Part shown: positions 28,090-39,693 of the stretch, one piece after another
How positions within the stretch are numbered: position 1 is the stretch's first letter
Layout of the letters: the number at the start of each line of letters is the position of its first letter
From: Bacteroidota bacterium
Lineage (GTDB): Bacteria; Bacteroidota; Bacteroidia; B-17B0; Aurantibacillaceae
Direction: 5' to 3'
Length of the DNA stretch: 64,000 nucleotides
Assembly (NCBI GenBank): GCA_016711805.1
Contig: JADJSH010000037.1
Coordinates: 1 to 64,000, forward strand
Position numbers and translations under genes: made by a program
The notes under the pieces: generated by a model
Databases searched by the model: none
What the model saw: the letters and a program-made list of their open reading frames with translations, nothing else
What the model was told of the DNA's origin: nothing

Positions 28090-29320
28090 TTATTTTCCTA
28101 ACTTCTTTTTTAAGTTTTGATCAATAGCATCTAAAAACTCTTCAGTATATAAATAGTGCTCACCATGGTTAACTTTGTTGCCATGTGCACATACTGCTAA
28201 ATCTTTAGTCATTTTTACCAGACTCAACTGTCTCAACGCAAACTTGCTCTAAAGCTTGGCAGAAGTTAATTAACTCTTGGTTATTATCTAATTTACCGCG
28301 GAATTCTAATCCTCGTGTCCAAGCAAAAATACTAGCAATTGGGTTAGTTGACGTTGGTTTACCATTTTGGTGATCACGGAAGTGGCGAGTTACAGTACCA
28401 TGTGCTGCTTCTGCTTCCATAATAGTTCCGTCTGGCGTAATTAATACAGACGTCATTAAACCTAATGAACCAAATCCTTGTGCTACTGAATCAGACTGAA
28501 CGTCACCATCATAATTTTTACAAGCCCAAACAAAGTTACCATTCCATTTTAAAGCCGAAGCTACCATGTCATCAATTAAACGGTGTTCGTAAACTATACC
28601 AGCTGCTTCAAACTTAGCTTTGTAATCTGCTTGATAAATTTCTTCGAAAATATCTTTGAAACGACCATCGTATTTTTTTAAGATGGTATTTTTAGTAGAT
28701 AAATATAAAGGCCATTTTTTGTTTAAGGCTACGTTAAAACAAGAGTGAGCAAATCCACGGATTGACTCTTCTACGTTATACATACCCATTGCTACACCAG
28801 CACCTTTAAATTGGAAGATTTCGTGTTCAATTACTTTTCCATCTTCGCCTTCAAATTTCATAGTTAATTTTCCTTTTCCTGGAACTACGAAATCTGTTGC
28901 TTTGTATTGATCACCAAATGCATGACGACCAACAATGATTGGAGCTGTCCAGTTAGTAACTAAACGAGGTACGTTTTTACACACGATTGGCTCACGGAAA
29001 ACGGTACCATCTAATATATTACGGATAGTTCCATTAGGAGACTTCCACATTTGCTTTAAGTTAAATTCTTTTACGCGAGCTTCATCAGGAGTGATAGTAG
29101 CACATTTGATACCAACACCATACTTTTTGATGGCTTCAGCAGCATCAATAGTTACTTGATCATTGGTTTCATCACGATACTCCATACCTAAGTCGTAGTA
29201 TTTAATATCTACGTCCAAATAAGGAACAATTAATTTGTCTTTAATAAATTTCCAGATGATACGAGTCATTTCGTCGCCATCTAATTCTACAACTGGGTTA
29301 GCTACTTTTATTTTGCTCAT
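28090..29320 (-). CDS. icd: NADP-dependent isocitrate dehydrogenase, frame broken near the C-terminus
   Basis: TCA-cycle enzyme of the eukaryote-like homodimeric class. Motifs include NPVVELDGDEMTRIIW at the start, SPNGTIRNILDGTVFREPI, STKNTILKKYDGRFKD, NYDGDVQSDSVAQGFGSLG and EAAHGTVTRH. The open frame ends early at 28205 after ESGK. The missing last 37 residues, M-T-K-D-L-A-V-C-A-H-G-N and on to LDAIDQNLKKKLGK, follow in another frame down to 28090. One extra A in the A5 run at about 28212 explains this. The joined length is 409 residues, normal. Sequencing error is the best explanation. Confidence 0.93.
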
Positions 29321-29352
29321 AATAGTGTGGTAAGAAAGATTAAAAATTTAGC

Positions 29353-29383
29353 CAAATTTATAAATATATTACCGCCGAGCAAA
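29353..29383 (-). promoter_or_regulatory. Promoter of icd-nfu
   Basis: On the minus strand TTTG (29383-29380), 19 bp and TAAATTTG (29360-29353) match the Bacteroidota consensus at every position. The start codon is 32 bp downstream. Confidence 0.8.
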
Positions 29384-29445
29384 CAATTGTTGCAAAAAAA
29401 CCAAATTTTGTTACGATTATTTTAATTACCTTTAATTATAATAAT

Positions 29446-30407
29446 ATGATAGCTATGAAGAGCATTTTAACACTATTAATTTTAAGTCTTTCAGTAATTG
29501 GTTTCGCACAAGATCAATTATTTAAAAAAGACAATAGTAAAGTGGATGTGAAAATTTTAGAGATTAACACTACTGAAATAAAATATAAGTTATTTACGTA
29601 TCAAGATGGGCCAACCATTACAATTTCAAAAAAAGAAGTCGCGCTTATTATTTACCAAAATGGAGTACACGAAGTTATTAATTCTACCCCCTCTGCCCCT
29701 GCAGAACAGCCATTTGTAGTTTATAACAGTTATACGCCGTCGCCAAGGGTAAACAGAGATAGCATTGAAAAAGCAGAAGTAAATAAACTTCTTGTTACAA
29801 AAAATTTGGTATCATTTAATATGATTGAGCCCATTAATGGTTCAATTGGATTAAACTATATTCGGGAATTTGCTAATAATTATTTTCATGTTTATGTACC
29901 AGTAACCGTAGGCTTTTCTGCTCCTTATTTTACACAAGCTGTCAATACCATTTTTTTCTGGAAATAACTATTACTATTCAAACGAAGTACTAGTTCTTTT
30001 CGATTTCAAATTTTAAATACAAAAATAAAACATACGAGGTTGGCTTAGGCATTCATTTTCAAACAAGTGGCAAACGAGCAGTGACGCATTTTGTTGGCCC
30101 CTATGTTGGAACCGCACAATTTACAGGAACTTATAATAAAGATGAATATATATATGATCCGAATAATGGCTATAACACTATATTTAACTGCAAAACATAC
30201 ACATTAAACAGAATGTATGTAATGCTTGACAATGGACTGTTGTTTAGAGTGACCAAAAACTTTAATATTATGATGCTAGCTGGTGTTGGATATAAAATTG
30301 ACACATACAAAACTGAAGATAATTTAACCAAAGCCAGCAATTATAACAATAATCCATTCCCAGTAAATGCCTTTAAATTTGGCTTATCGTTTGGATACCG
30401 ATTTTAG
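29446..30407 (+). CDS. Putative outer-membrane beta-barrel protein, frame broken
   Basis: A signal peptide (MKSILTLLILSLSVIGFAQ; ATG at 29446 or 29455) leads into a segment with KVDVKILEINTTEIKYKLF, a short domain seen before many Bacteroidota barrels, then strands rich in aromatic residues ending GLSFGYRF. The frame breaks near 29950 (T7 run at the codons for FF) and again near 30010. The joined protein has about 320 residues. The terminal F fits an outer-membrane barrel signature. The cargo or ligand is unknown. Confidence 0.68.
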
Positions 30408-30430
30408 TCTTACATTCTTTGATATTAGAC

Positions 30431-30461
30431 TTTTTTAAATTGTAGTATATGGTTACATTTG
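30431..30461 (+). promoter_or_regulatory. Promoter of metF
   Basis: TTTT (30431-30434), 19 bp and TACATTTG (30454-30461) lie 19 bp before the metF ATG. Only one base departs from the Bacteroidota consensus. Confidence 0.6.
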
Positions 30462-30480
30462 TGGCCTATTATATTATTTT

Positions 30481-31434
30481 ATGAAAATTACCGAACATCT
30501 TAAATCTGCGAAAGACACTTTATTCTCTATTGAAATACTTCCACCTTTAAAAGGAAAAAGTATTCATTCTATTTTTGACGGCATTGATCCTTTAATGGAA
30601 TTTAAGCCTGCCTTTGTTGATGTTACCTATCATCGCGAAGAATACATTTACAAAAAACGTGATGGCGGATACCTCGAAAAAGTAAGTATTCGTAAACGCC
30701 CAGGTACCGTTGGTATTTGCGCCGCCATTATGAATAAATATGACGTAGAAGCTGTACCACACATTATTTGTGGAGGCTTTACACGCGAAGAAACAGAAAA
30801 TGCCTTAATTGATTTACAATTTTTAGGAATTGATAATGTTTTAGCATTACGTGGTGATAGCATTAAAACAGAATCGCAATTTGTACCAGAACCAGGTGGA
30901 CATAACTACGCTATTGATTTAGTAAAACAAATAAAAGGCATGAACAATGGCGTTTATTTGGATGATGAAATGAAAGATGCTTCTCCGACTGATTTTTGTA
31001 TGGGAATTGCAGGTTATCCTGAAAAACATTTTGAAGCTCCAAATTTATATAGCGACATGAAATGGTTAAAAGCCAAAGTGGATGCTGGCGCTGATTACAT
31101 TGTAACGCAAATGTTTTTTGACAATAAAAAATATTTTGAGTTTGTGGATTTATGCCGCAAAAACGATATTAATGTGCCGATTATTCCAGGATTAAAAATA
31201 TTAAGCTCTCGTTCACAACTCATTGCTTTGCCTAAAATTTTTCATATTGATTTACCGCAAGATTTATTTGTGGAATTAGAAAAATGTAAAGATGATAAAG
31301 CAGTAAAAGAAATTGGTATTAAATGGTGTATTGAACAAAGTAAAGAATTGAAAAAAGCCAATGTTCCTTGTCTTCATTATTATACAATGGGAACATCGGA
31401 TAGTACTAAAAGAGTTGCTAAAGAGGTTTTTTAA
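30481..31434 (+). CDS. metF: Methylenetetrahydrofolate reductase
   Basis: The 317-residue flavoenzyme reduces 5,10-methylene-THF to 5-methyl-THF for methionine synthesis. It has FSIEILPP at the N-terminus with the conserved glutamate, FVDVTYHRE, VPHIICGGFTREE, NVLALRGD, GAGDYIVTQMFFDN-like GADYIVTQMFF, and PIIPGLKIL. The order and spacing are those of the bacterial MetF TIM barrel. It is monocistronic as far as can be seen, with its own promoter and a terminator. The frame is intact. Confidence 0.95.
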   Translation: MKITEHLKSAKDTLFSIEILPPLKGKSIHSIFDGIDPLMEFKPAFVDVTYHREEYIYKKRDGGYLEKVSIRKRPGTVGICAAIMNKYDVEAVPHIICGGFTREETENALIDLQFLGIDNVLALRGDSIKTESQFVPEPGGHNYAIDLVKQIKGMNNGVYLDDEMKDASPTDFCMGIAGYPEKHFEAPNLYSDMKWLKAKVDAGADYIVTQMFFDNKKYFEFVDLCRKNDINVPIIPGLKILSSRSQLIALPKIFHIDLPQDLFVELEKCKDDKAVKEIGIKWCIEQSKELKKANVPCLHYYTMGTSDSTKRVAKEVF

Positions 31435-31454
31435 AAACAACCTACAATTAAATG

Positions 31455-31487
31455 AAAAGCGTTTTGGTAATCCCAAGGCGCTTTTTT
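31455..31487 (+). terminator. Terminator after metF
   Basis: AAAAGCGTTTTGG and CCAAGGCGCTTTTTT pair with two G-U pairs and run into T6. A very similar stem follows the second LRR gene at 36873. Confidence 0.82.
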
Positions 31488-31529
31488 GTTTCACTTATTT
31501 TACTATCTTTATTAGTATAAATAATTACT

Positions 31530-33902
31530 ATGAGAAAAACATTTACTCTGATTGTTTTATTGCTTTGTTTAAAAAATGTAAAGGCACAAACTTATGTGAC
31601 AATACCTGATGTAAATTTCCGAAATTGGTTGCAATCTAATATTCCATCGGCAATGATTGGTAATCAGATGGACACCACCAGTTTAGCAATTACTACTAGA
31701 ACTATTGTTTCTATAGGATTCACAAATATTAGTGATTTAACTGGTATTCAATATTTTGATGCTTTATCAATATTAGAATGTGAATCCAATTTTTTAAGCA
31801 CGCTTCCAAGACTGCCAAATACTCAACCTATTTAACGGCTAGCTTTAACCAATTAACTAACTTACCAACTTTACCAAATTCATTAATTACTATAGAAGTG
31901 GGTCAAAATAATTTAACGAATCTACCTTTGCTTCCAAATGCTCTAGTTAGTTTACATTGCGCAAAAAACAACGTATCAAACCTAACTTCATTACCTAACA
32001 CTTTAATAGATTTGTACTGTAGTGTTAATACCTTATCTGTTTTACCAACCCTCCCAAACGGCTTAAATGAATTAACGGCAGAATCAAACCAATTAACAAA
32101 TTTACCCTCTTTGCCAACGGCATTAAAAACATTAAGATGTAACTCAAACTATATAACAAATCTACCTACTTTAAATGCTGGGTTATTATTTTTAAGTTGC
32201 GGTAATAATCTTTTAACCAATCTTCCAATTCTTCCAAATTCTTTAACTACTTTATATTGTGCACAAAATGATTTAGTATCCCTTCCAACACTCCCACAAT
32301 CATTAACAGATTTAGATTGTAAACAAAACTTATTAACTCAGCTTCCAGGTTTACCTAATGCTATTCAGTCTTTATCTTGTTCGTATAACAACATAAATTG
32401 TTTTCTTACATTTCCATCAAGTTTAACGACAATAGAAATCGATAATAACTATGCAACGTGTTTGCCAAATTATTTACCCGATATGGATTTAGCTACCTTA
32501 GCCATACCATTATGCTCTGCTGGAAACGCAAATGGATGTCCTGTTTCAGGAGGAATTATAGGTTATGTATATACAGATAAAAACTCGAACTGCTTAAAGG
32601 ACTCAGGAGATATAGAATTAAAAAATATTCCAGTAAAAATATACGATGGGTTGAATAACTTATTAGGACAAACTTATAGTGCGATAAATGGGCTATATTA
32701 TTTTCCTCAAACATTTAATACTTATAATGTAGTTGTTGATACAACAAACATTCCTTTTACGCAACAATGTATTTATCCCGGTTTAGATAGCACTGTGACT
32801 GTTGGAGCAAATGGTGGGGCTATAAATTTCAATTTAATTTGCAAACCAAGTTTCGATTTAGGCATACAAGCAATTGGACATACTCAAATAGTATTTCCTG
32901 GGGAAGCTCATACTATAAATATATCCGCAGGATTAACTCACTTATATTGCACATCTAATATAAGTGGCACTGTAACTTTTACTATAAGTGGTCCAGTTAC
33001 ATATTTTAGCCCAGCTCCAGGTGCTTTAACACCCGCTATCTTAGGAAATGTATATACGTATTCGGTAGGTGATTTTTCTACAATAAATAATATAAATGAT
33101 TTTAGATTACTATTTATAACTAATCCCATCGCAACTGCAGGAAATTCCATAACCATAGTCGCAAATATAGACCCAATAATAGGTGATAATGATTTAAGTA
33201 ATAATACGTCCACACATTCATATCTAGTATATAATTCTCACGACCCAAATATTAAAGAAGTGTATCCAATTGATGTACAACCTGGTTTTAATGACTGGCT
33301 AACTTATAGCATTCATTTTCAAAATACTGGAAACGCTCCTGCTTTTAATATACGTTTAGCTGATACTCTGGATAATATGTTAGACTTAGAAACTTTTCAA
33401 GTAATTAATTACAGCCACCAAAACATAATTGATTTAACAGGTAATATTTTAAATGTTCGTTTCCCAAATATCATGTTACCTGATAGCACTAGTAATCCAA
33501 GCGGCTCTATTGGTTATATACAATACCGTATCAAACCAAAAGCAACATGGGCTGCGCCTTACAAAATAAAAAATACGGCTTATATTTATTTTGATTATAA
33601 TTCACCTATTGTAACTAACAGTACTTATAATTCCATTTTAGTTCCTACTGGCTTAAATAATCAAACAGAAGCTTTAGCTGCTTTATACCCTAATCCAACT
33701 AACGGTACATTTACTATTGAATTAAATTCCAAAGAAAAACAATTACTTCAAGTGTTTGATATTACTGGAAATGAAGTGCTGTCTCAGACTATTGAAAACG
33801 GCAAAAGCATTGTTGATGCTAATCATTTAGCTGCGGGTATTTATAACATTAGCATTAAAAGGTAGTTCTGTTATAAATAAAAAATTGGTGATTGTAAGGT
33901 AA
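31530..33902 (+). CDS. LPX-type leucine-rich-repeat T9SS cargo protein, copy 1, frame broken twice
   Basis: The order is signal peptide (1-19), a conserved N-terminal block (YVTIPDVNFRNWLQSNIP, GNQMDTT), about 11 LRR units of 20 residues with the pattern LPxLPxSLxxLxCxxNxLxx, a cap CLPNYLPDMD, an SdrD-like B domain (IIGYVYTDKNSNCLKDSGD), two further beta domains (DPNIKEVYPIDV, YSIHFQNTGNAPAFNIRL, AYIYFDYNSPIVT) and a type A T9SS domain (LYPNPTNGTFTIEL). Breaks are near 31829, between LPNTQ and the next unit, and near 33860, where one A too many hides the normal end KKLVIVR at 33902. It is probably a surface adhesin. Two tandem paralogues follow. Confidence 0.87.
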
Positions 33903-33925
33903 TACACCCAATCATATCGGAAAAA

Positions 33926-33962
33926 CCACCACTTATTAGTTTAAAGCCCCTATTGCCAATCT
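33926..33962. repeat. Upstream block shared by LRR copies 2 and 3
   Basis: The stretch with CACTTATTAG, TTAAAG and CCCTATTGCCAATCT recurs at 36931-36967 with few changes, in each case about 60-90 bp before the ATG. The tandem duplication therefore included the upstream region. Confidence 0.75.
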
Positions 33963-34025
33963 GGCCAAATAGTGAGTTAAGTATACTCTAATTTTACAAT
34001 CAGAAATACTTTAAAACTTACTGTT

Positions 34026-36856
34026 ATGAAAAAATTAATCTCACTATTTGTCTTAATGCTTTGTTTAACAAGCATCAACGCACAAAACCATGTTACCATC
34101 AGCGACACTAGTTTTGCTGCATGGTTACAAATCAATATCCCAAATGCCATGACGGGAAATCAAATGGACACTACTCATATTGATGTCACTTCTAGAAAAC
34201 AAATTATTATCCAAAACCAACATGTAGCTAGTTTAGATGGCGTACAATATTTTGATTCTTTGAAAACCTTAAACTGCAGCATTAATGTTTATGATACCAT
34301 CAACATAAGATTATCCTATTTGCCTTCACTACCAAGCATGTTAGATACGTTAATTTGCGATGGTAATGCTCTTGACAGTTTGTCTCAATTACCAAATGGC
34401 TTAGTGTATTTTACCTGTTCTCAAAATTTGCTAGATAGTTTACCTTCTCTACCAAACACAATCAAACATTTTGAATGTTTGAACAATCAATTAGATAGTT
34501 TACCAACTTTACCAGATTCGTTAATTCATTTTAACTGTTATGGTAATAACTTACAAGTAATGCCTGCATTGCCTGTTGGCTTAACCTCTTTTACATGTGC
34601 CAGTAATAATTTACAAGGCTTGCCAGCATTATCAGATTCATTAATAACCATGAATTGTAGCGACAATCCATTGCAAACGTTACCTGCTCTTCCAAATAAA
34701 TTAACACACTTAGTTTGTGCATCTAATCAATTGTCTGCTCTTCCTGCCTTGCCAAATAGCTTAATTCATTTAACTTGTAGTAGTAATTCAATATCAGTCC
34801 TACCTGCATTACCAAGTGCATTACAATTTTTAGATTGCTCATTTAATAACTTAACAACGTTACCTGCATTACCAAATTCAATAAATATTATTAATTGTGC
34901 GTCAAACAACATTACTACTCTTCCTACATTACCAAATTCATTGTACAAATTAATTTGCAGTAATAATACAGGCCTAGGAACTTTACCAGCACTTCCAAAT
35001 TCACTAGCTATTTTATATTGTGATAGCGATGGATTACAAGCATTACCAACTTTACCAAATTCATTAGTAGAATTAAATTGTAGTTCAAATCCAATTGGTA
35101 CACTTCCAACATTGCCAGGAACATTAGCTATTTTAGATTGCCATAGCGATCAGTTGCCTACCTTACCAACTTTACCTAATAATTTATATTTTCTAAATTG
35201 TAGCTCTAATACCATTGCAAGTTTGCCAACGTTACCAGGCTCTTTAGGAAACTTAATATGCAGTAACAATCAACTAATTAATTTACCAATATTACCAAGT
35301 TCTTTAGGTTTACTTGATTGCAGTTCAAATAGCATCCATTGTTTCGAACCTTTCAACAACATACCCGTATATTTAAATATCAGCAATAATCCATTTACCT
35401 GTCTTCCAAATTATATCCCAAGTATGGATTCAATTACATTAAGATATCCTTTATGATGGCTGGCAACCCTTTTAATTGCCCTACAGCATATGGCATTGTT
35501 GGTTTTACTTATAAAGACAATAGTAATAACTGTACAAAAGATAGCGGAGATACTGGAATGAAAAACGTTCCTATGAAAATTTACAACTCATCTTCTACCT
35601 TATTAGGTTCTACTTATACAGCATCAAATGGTGTATATCACTTTCTGGATTCGGCAAATACTTACAACGTGATAGTAGATACAACTGGTATGCCATTTAA
35701 AACAACATGCGCTCATCCTGGGCTAGACAGTATGGTTACAGTTGCTGTAATAGATACAAATATCAACTTTGCATTAGCGTGCAAACCAGGCTTTGATGTC
35801 GGAATTCAATCTATTTATACTTGCGGCATTGTGTTTCCTGGTCAAACTCACCTGTTAACTTTAAACGCTGGTGATATATCAAGAAGATATAATTTAAATT
35901 GTGCAGCGGGTGTTGGTGGTTCATTAAGTTTTGTAGTAACGGGGCCAGTAAGCTATATGGGGCCAGCTGCAGGAGCTTTAGTGCCAAGCGTATCTGGAAA
36001 CATATTTACTTATACAATTACTGATTTTGCCACCATTAACAACGCTACGCTTTCAGAATACAATTACAGCCATTTACGCAGCTCAAGCTGGCGATGTGAT
36101 ATGTGTAAGCGCAAAAGTTAATCCTTTAAGTGGTGACAATTATCCAAGTAATAATGAAGTGATGACATGTTACAATATTGTAAACTCTTACGATCCAAAT
36201 ATTAAAGAAGTGTATCCAATTGATGTTGCACCCTACTATAACGATTGGTTAACATATACCATTCACTTTCAAAATACAGGTAACGCTCCCGCCTTTAATA
36301 TTAAATTAACCGACACCTTAGATACTGAATTAGATTTAAATACGTTTCAGGTTACGGATTACAGCCACGCCAATAATACCACATTAAATGGTCGTGTGAT
36401 GACCGTTAATTTTTCAAACATACAATTACCGGATAGTTCAAGTGATCCTGAAGGATCGATAGGATTTATTCAGTACCGCTTAAAACCAAAATCAACTTGG
36501 GCAAGACCATACAAAATAAAAAACACAGCCTATATTTATTTTGACTTTAATGCGCCAATTGTGACTAATACAACTCTTAATTCGATATTAGATATAGCAA
36601 CAAGCGTCGCCGAAGAAAAAGAAAGTATTGCTTCTGTTTATCCAAATCCAACAAATGGTCTATTTACTATTGAGTTAAGCACTAAAGAAAAGCAAAACCT
36701 ACAATTATTTGATATGGCTGGCAATGTTGTACTATCGCAAGCTATCGAAAATGGAAAAGCAACAATTGATGCTAACTATTTAGCGGCAGGTATTTATAAC
36801 ATTAGCATTAAAGGCAATGACTCGGTTTCAAATAAAAATTGGTAATTGTAAAATAA
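34026..36856 (+). CDS. LPX-type leucine-rich-repeat T9SS cargo protein, copy 2, frame broken three times
   Basis: It has the same architecture as copy 1 but a longer repeat block: about 17 units of 20-21 residues, each with LPxLP, a conserved Cys (LxC) and Asn (xxN). Examples are LPALPNSLIHLTCSSNSISV and LPTLPNSLVELNCSSNPIGT. Then follow the CLPNYIPSMD cap, the GIVGFTYKDNSNNCTKDSGD domain, DPNIKEVYPIDV, NTGNAPAFNIKL and the T9SS domain VYPNPTNGLFTIEL. Breaks are near 35450 (before AGNPFNCP), near 36048 (between ATINNATL and FQNTITAIY) and near 36838 (one A missing before LVIVK). The true end is 36856. Signal peptide 1-20. Probably a surface protein. Confidence 0.87.
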
Positions 36857-36872
36857 TCTAAATTAACTCCCT

Positions 36873-36905
36873 AAAAAGCGTTTTGGAAACCCCGAAACGC
36901 TTTTT
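36873..36905 (+). terminator. Terminator after LRR copy 2
   Basis: AAAAAGCGTTTTGG faces CCGAAACGCTTTTT around a short loop and runs into T5. Confidence 0.85.
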
Positions 36906-37021
36906 AGTTTTATCACTTATCGGCAAAAAGCCATCACTTATTAGGTTAAAGTTCCCTATTGCCAATCTTAACTTATAAAGGACAGCACATTACTTACCTT
37001 TATAACATAAAACACGGAACC

Positions 37022-39527
37022 ATGAAAAAATCACTGACTCTACTAGCTGCAATGCTTTGTTTAACAAGCCTAAAGGCACAATATGTAACCATACCAGATG
37101 CAAATTTTTGTAACTTGGCTACAAGCTAATGTTCCCTCAGCAATGAATGGCAATCAAATGGATACAACGAGTTTGGCGGTGACAACAAGGACTATTATTG
37201 ATTTAATGCCAAGTCAAGCAAATCCTTCGCCCCCAGCTATTATAAATTATTTTGGATTACAATTTTTTAAAGGTCTGATGACCTTAAATATAAATACAAT
37301 ATACAGTGCATCAAGTCTTCCCATTTTACCAAATAGTATTGAAAATTTAAAACTAACAGGCTTTCCGAATTTAACTAGTTTAAACTCACTACCAAATAAT
37401 TTGAAAAATTTAAATTTAAGTCTCCATATATCAACATTACCAGCATTTCCTTTAGGATTAAAATCACTTAGCCTGTTTACATATACATCTTTTACTTGGC
37501 CACAATTACCAACTGGATTAAAATCACTTTTATGCAGTAACGCTTCAGTTAACGCGCATCAATATTTACCAACACTGCCAAACGGATTAAAAGAATTATA
37601 CTGTTCAATGTTTCAAATTGATAGTTTACCTCAGCATCTTCCAGATTCACTAATTTCTTTAGGTTGCGGAATGAATTCATTCACAACACTATCAACATTG
37701 CCACAAGGCTTAAAGAATTTAAGTTGCGACAATTTGCAAATCAGTTCGATTCCAACTCTTCCTGCTTCATTAATTACATTAAATTGCCATAATAACGCAA
37801 AATTAAACTCACTTCCAGCCTTACCTAATGGTTTACAGGAACTAAGCTCACCTAATTGTCCTAAACTTCATATACTACCTGCATTACCTACTTCTCTTGA
37901 AAAACTAGATTGCAGAAATGATAGTTTAACATATTTACCTCCATTACCTAATAATCTTAAAATACTATTGTGTTCTAATAACCAAATTACATGCGTGCCT
38001 TCTATCCCCAATTCACTAACTTATATTGACATTGCAAATAATGCGCTTTCCTGTTTGCCCAATTATTTACCAATAATGGATCCATCTTGTTTTACTTATC
38101 CATTATGCACTTCTGGAAACACACTTACAAACCCAAATGGCTGCGAAAGAGCAAAAGGTATTATTGGCAATGCCTATTTTGATACAAATACAAATTGCCT
38201 AAAAGATACGAATGATACAAAATTGAATAACATCCATTTTAAATTATTAGATAGTAATAACCAATATTTATCTCAAGCAAGTTCCCATACATTTGGCATG
38301 TATAATTTTGTATATCCTGCGGGCAATTATACTGTAGTACTGACACTATAAATACGCCTTATACTTCCCAATGCATCTACCCTGGTATTGATACAACTAT
38401 TCAATTGACTACCGTAAATCCTACGGTAGAAAATGTCGATTTTTCCGTGAAATGTAAACCGGGATTCGACGTAGGAGTTCAATCTGTTTTAACCAACGGC
38501 ATCGTTTTCCTGGACAAACTCACCATTTAAAAATAGCAGCTGGCGATATGTCGCAATGGTATAATTTAAATTGTGCATCTGGAGTAAGTGGCCAATTAAC
38601 AATCAATGTATCTGGTCCAGTAACATACATTTCCCCTGCTCTAGGCTCTTTAATACCAATTGTTTCAGGAACTACCTTTACATACACTATTGCTGACTTT
38701 GGAAGTGTAAATTTTTAAACGACTTTAATATCATCTTGAAAACTGATACAACAGCAACTTCAGGTGATTCTATATGTGTATCCGTTAATGTCACTCCAAC
38801 AAGTGGTGATAGTGATGTAAGTAATAATTCATATAACCTTTGTTATGGGGTCGTAAATTCTTTCGATCCAAATATGAAAGTATATCCAACATATGTTGCT
38901 CCTGGCTTTAATGATTGGTTTACCTATACAATTCATTTTCAAAATACAGGAAATGCGCCAGCCTTTAATATTAGATTAGTGGATACGCTTGACTCAAATT
39001 TAGATTTGGAAACTTTTAAAGTCGTTAACTATAGTCATAATAATACTTGGTCGATAAATAATAAAGTAGCCTTCTTCAACTTCCAAAACATACAATTACC
39101 TGACAGTACAACCAATTCTGAAGGTTCTAAAGGATATATTCAGTATAAAATAAAACCAAAAAAATAATTTAGGCGCTGGAACAAAAATAAAAACACTGCT
39201 TACATCTATTTTGATTATAATAGTCCGATAACAACAAATACGACTATAAATGAATACAGTCAAGTTGTTTCTGTAAAGAAAAACTTTAAAGAACTTCAGT
39301 CAGTTGTTTATCCTAATCCAAGCAATGGTTTGTTTACTATTGAATTAAGTACTAAAGAAAAACAAATCCTGCAATTATTTGATATGGCTGGCAATGTTGT
39401 ACTATCGCAAGCTATCGAAAATGGAAAAGCAACGATTGATGCTAACTATTTAGCGGCAGGTATTTATAACATTAGCATCAAAGGCAATGACTCAGTTTCA
39501 AATAAAAAATTGGTAATTGTAAAATAG
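37022..39527 (+). pseudogene. LPX-type leucine-rich-repeat T9SS protein, copy 3, frame broken about six times
   Basis: ATG 37022 opens a signal peptide (M-K-K-S-L-T-L-L-A-A-M-L-C-L-T-S-L-K-A-Q), then the frame breaks near 37110 at a T5 run (reads NFC instead of NFVTW). The N-terminal block, about 12 less regular LRR units, the CLPNYLPIMD cap, the GIIGNAYFDTNTNCLKD domain, NTGNAPAFNIRL and a T9SS domain (VYPNPSNGLFTIEL, ending LVIVK) are all present across five or more frames. Further breaks lie near 38340, 38507, 38716 and 39160. At 38868 one codon is missing from DPNxKEVYP. The last 200 bp are nearly identical to copy 2, hinting at gene conversion. It may be a decaying copy. Confidence 0.72.
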
Positions 39528-39540
39528 TGTGAGTTAGAGA

Positions 39541-39602
39541 AAAAGACACACAGGAACATATTGAATTTGTTTAGTTATTCAGTATGGGAATGTGTGTCTT
39601 TT
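39541..39602 (+). terminator. Terminator after LRR copy 3
   Basis: AAAAGACACACA (39541-39552) pairs with TGTGTGTCTTTT (39591-39602), and inner bases (CATATTGAAT/ATTCAGTATG) extend the stem. Confidence 0.8.
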
Positions 39603-39665
39603 GGTTATTATCTCTTCTGTTACTATCACGTTAAAAAGTCAATCACATTTTTAGGCATTTTCTTC

Positions 39666-39673
39666 TATCTTTG
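39666..39673 (+). promoter_or_regulatory. Possible -7 box of purM
   Basis: TATCTTTG matches TAnnTTTG and lies 20 bp before the purM ATG. No good TTTG is found at 17-21 bp upstream, so support is partial. Confidence 0.4.
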
Positions 39674-39693
39674 GGCTTTATTAGCTCAAAATC

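Noticed and set aside
28088..28212. Possible separate 40-residue gene after icd.
   Set aside because: Its sequence is the normal C-terminus of this class of isocitrate dehydrogenase, separated by one extra A.
34300..35400. Regular DNA repeats of about 60 bp that could suggest a CRISPR-like array.
   Set aside because: The period equals 20 codons, the frame is open and the units translate into leucine-rich repeats. No CRISPR array or cas gene was seen anywhere in the window.
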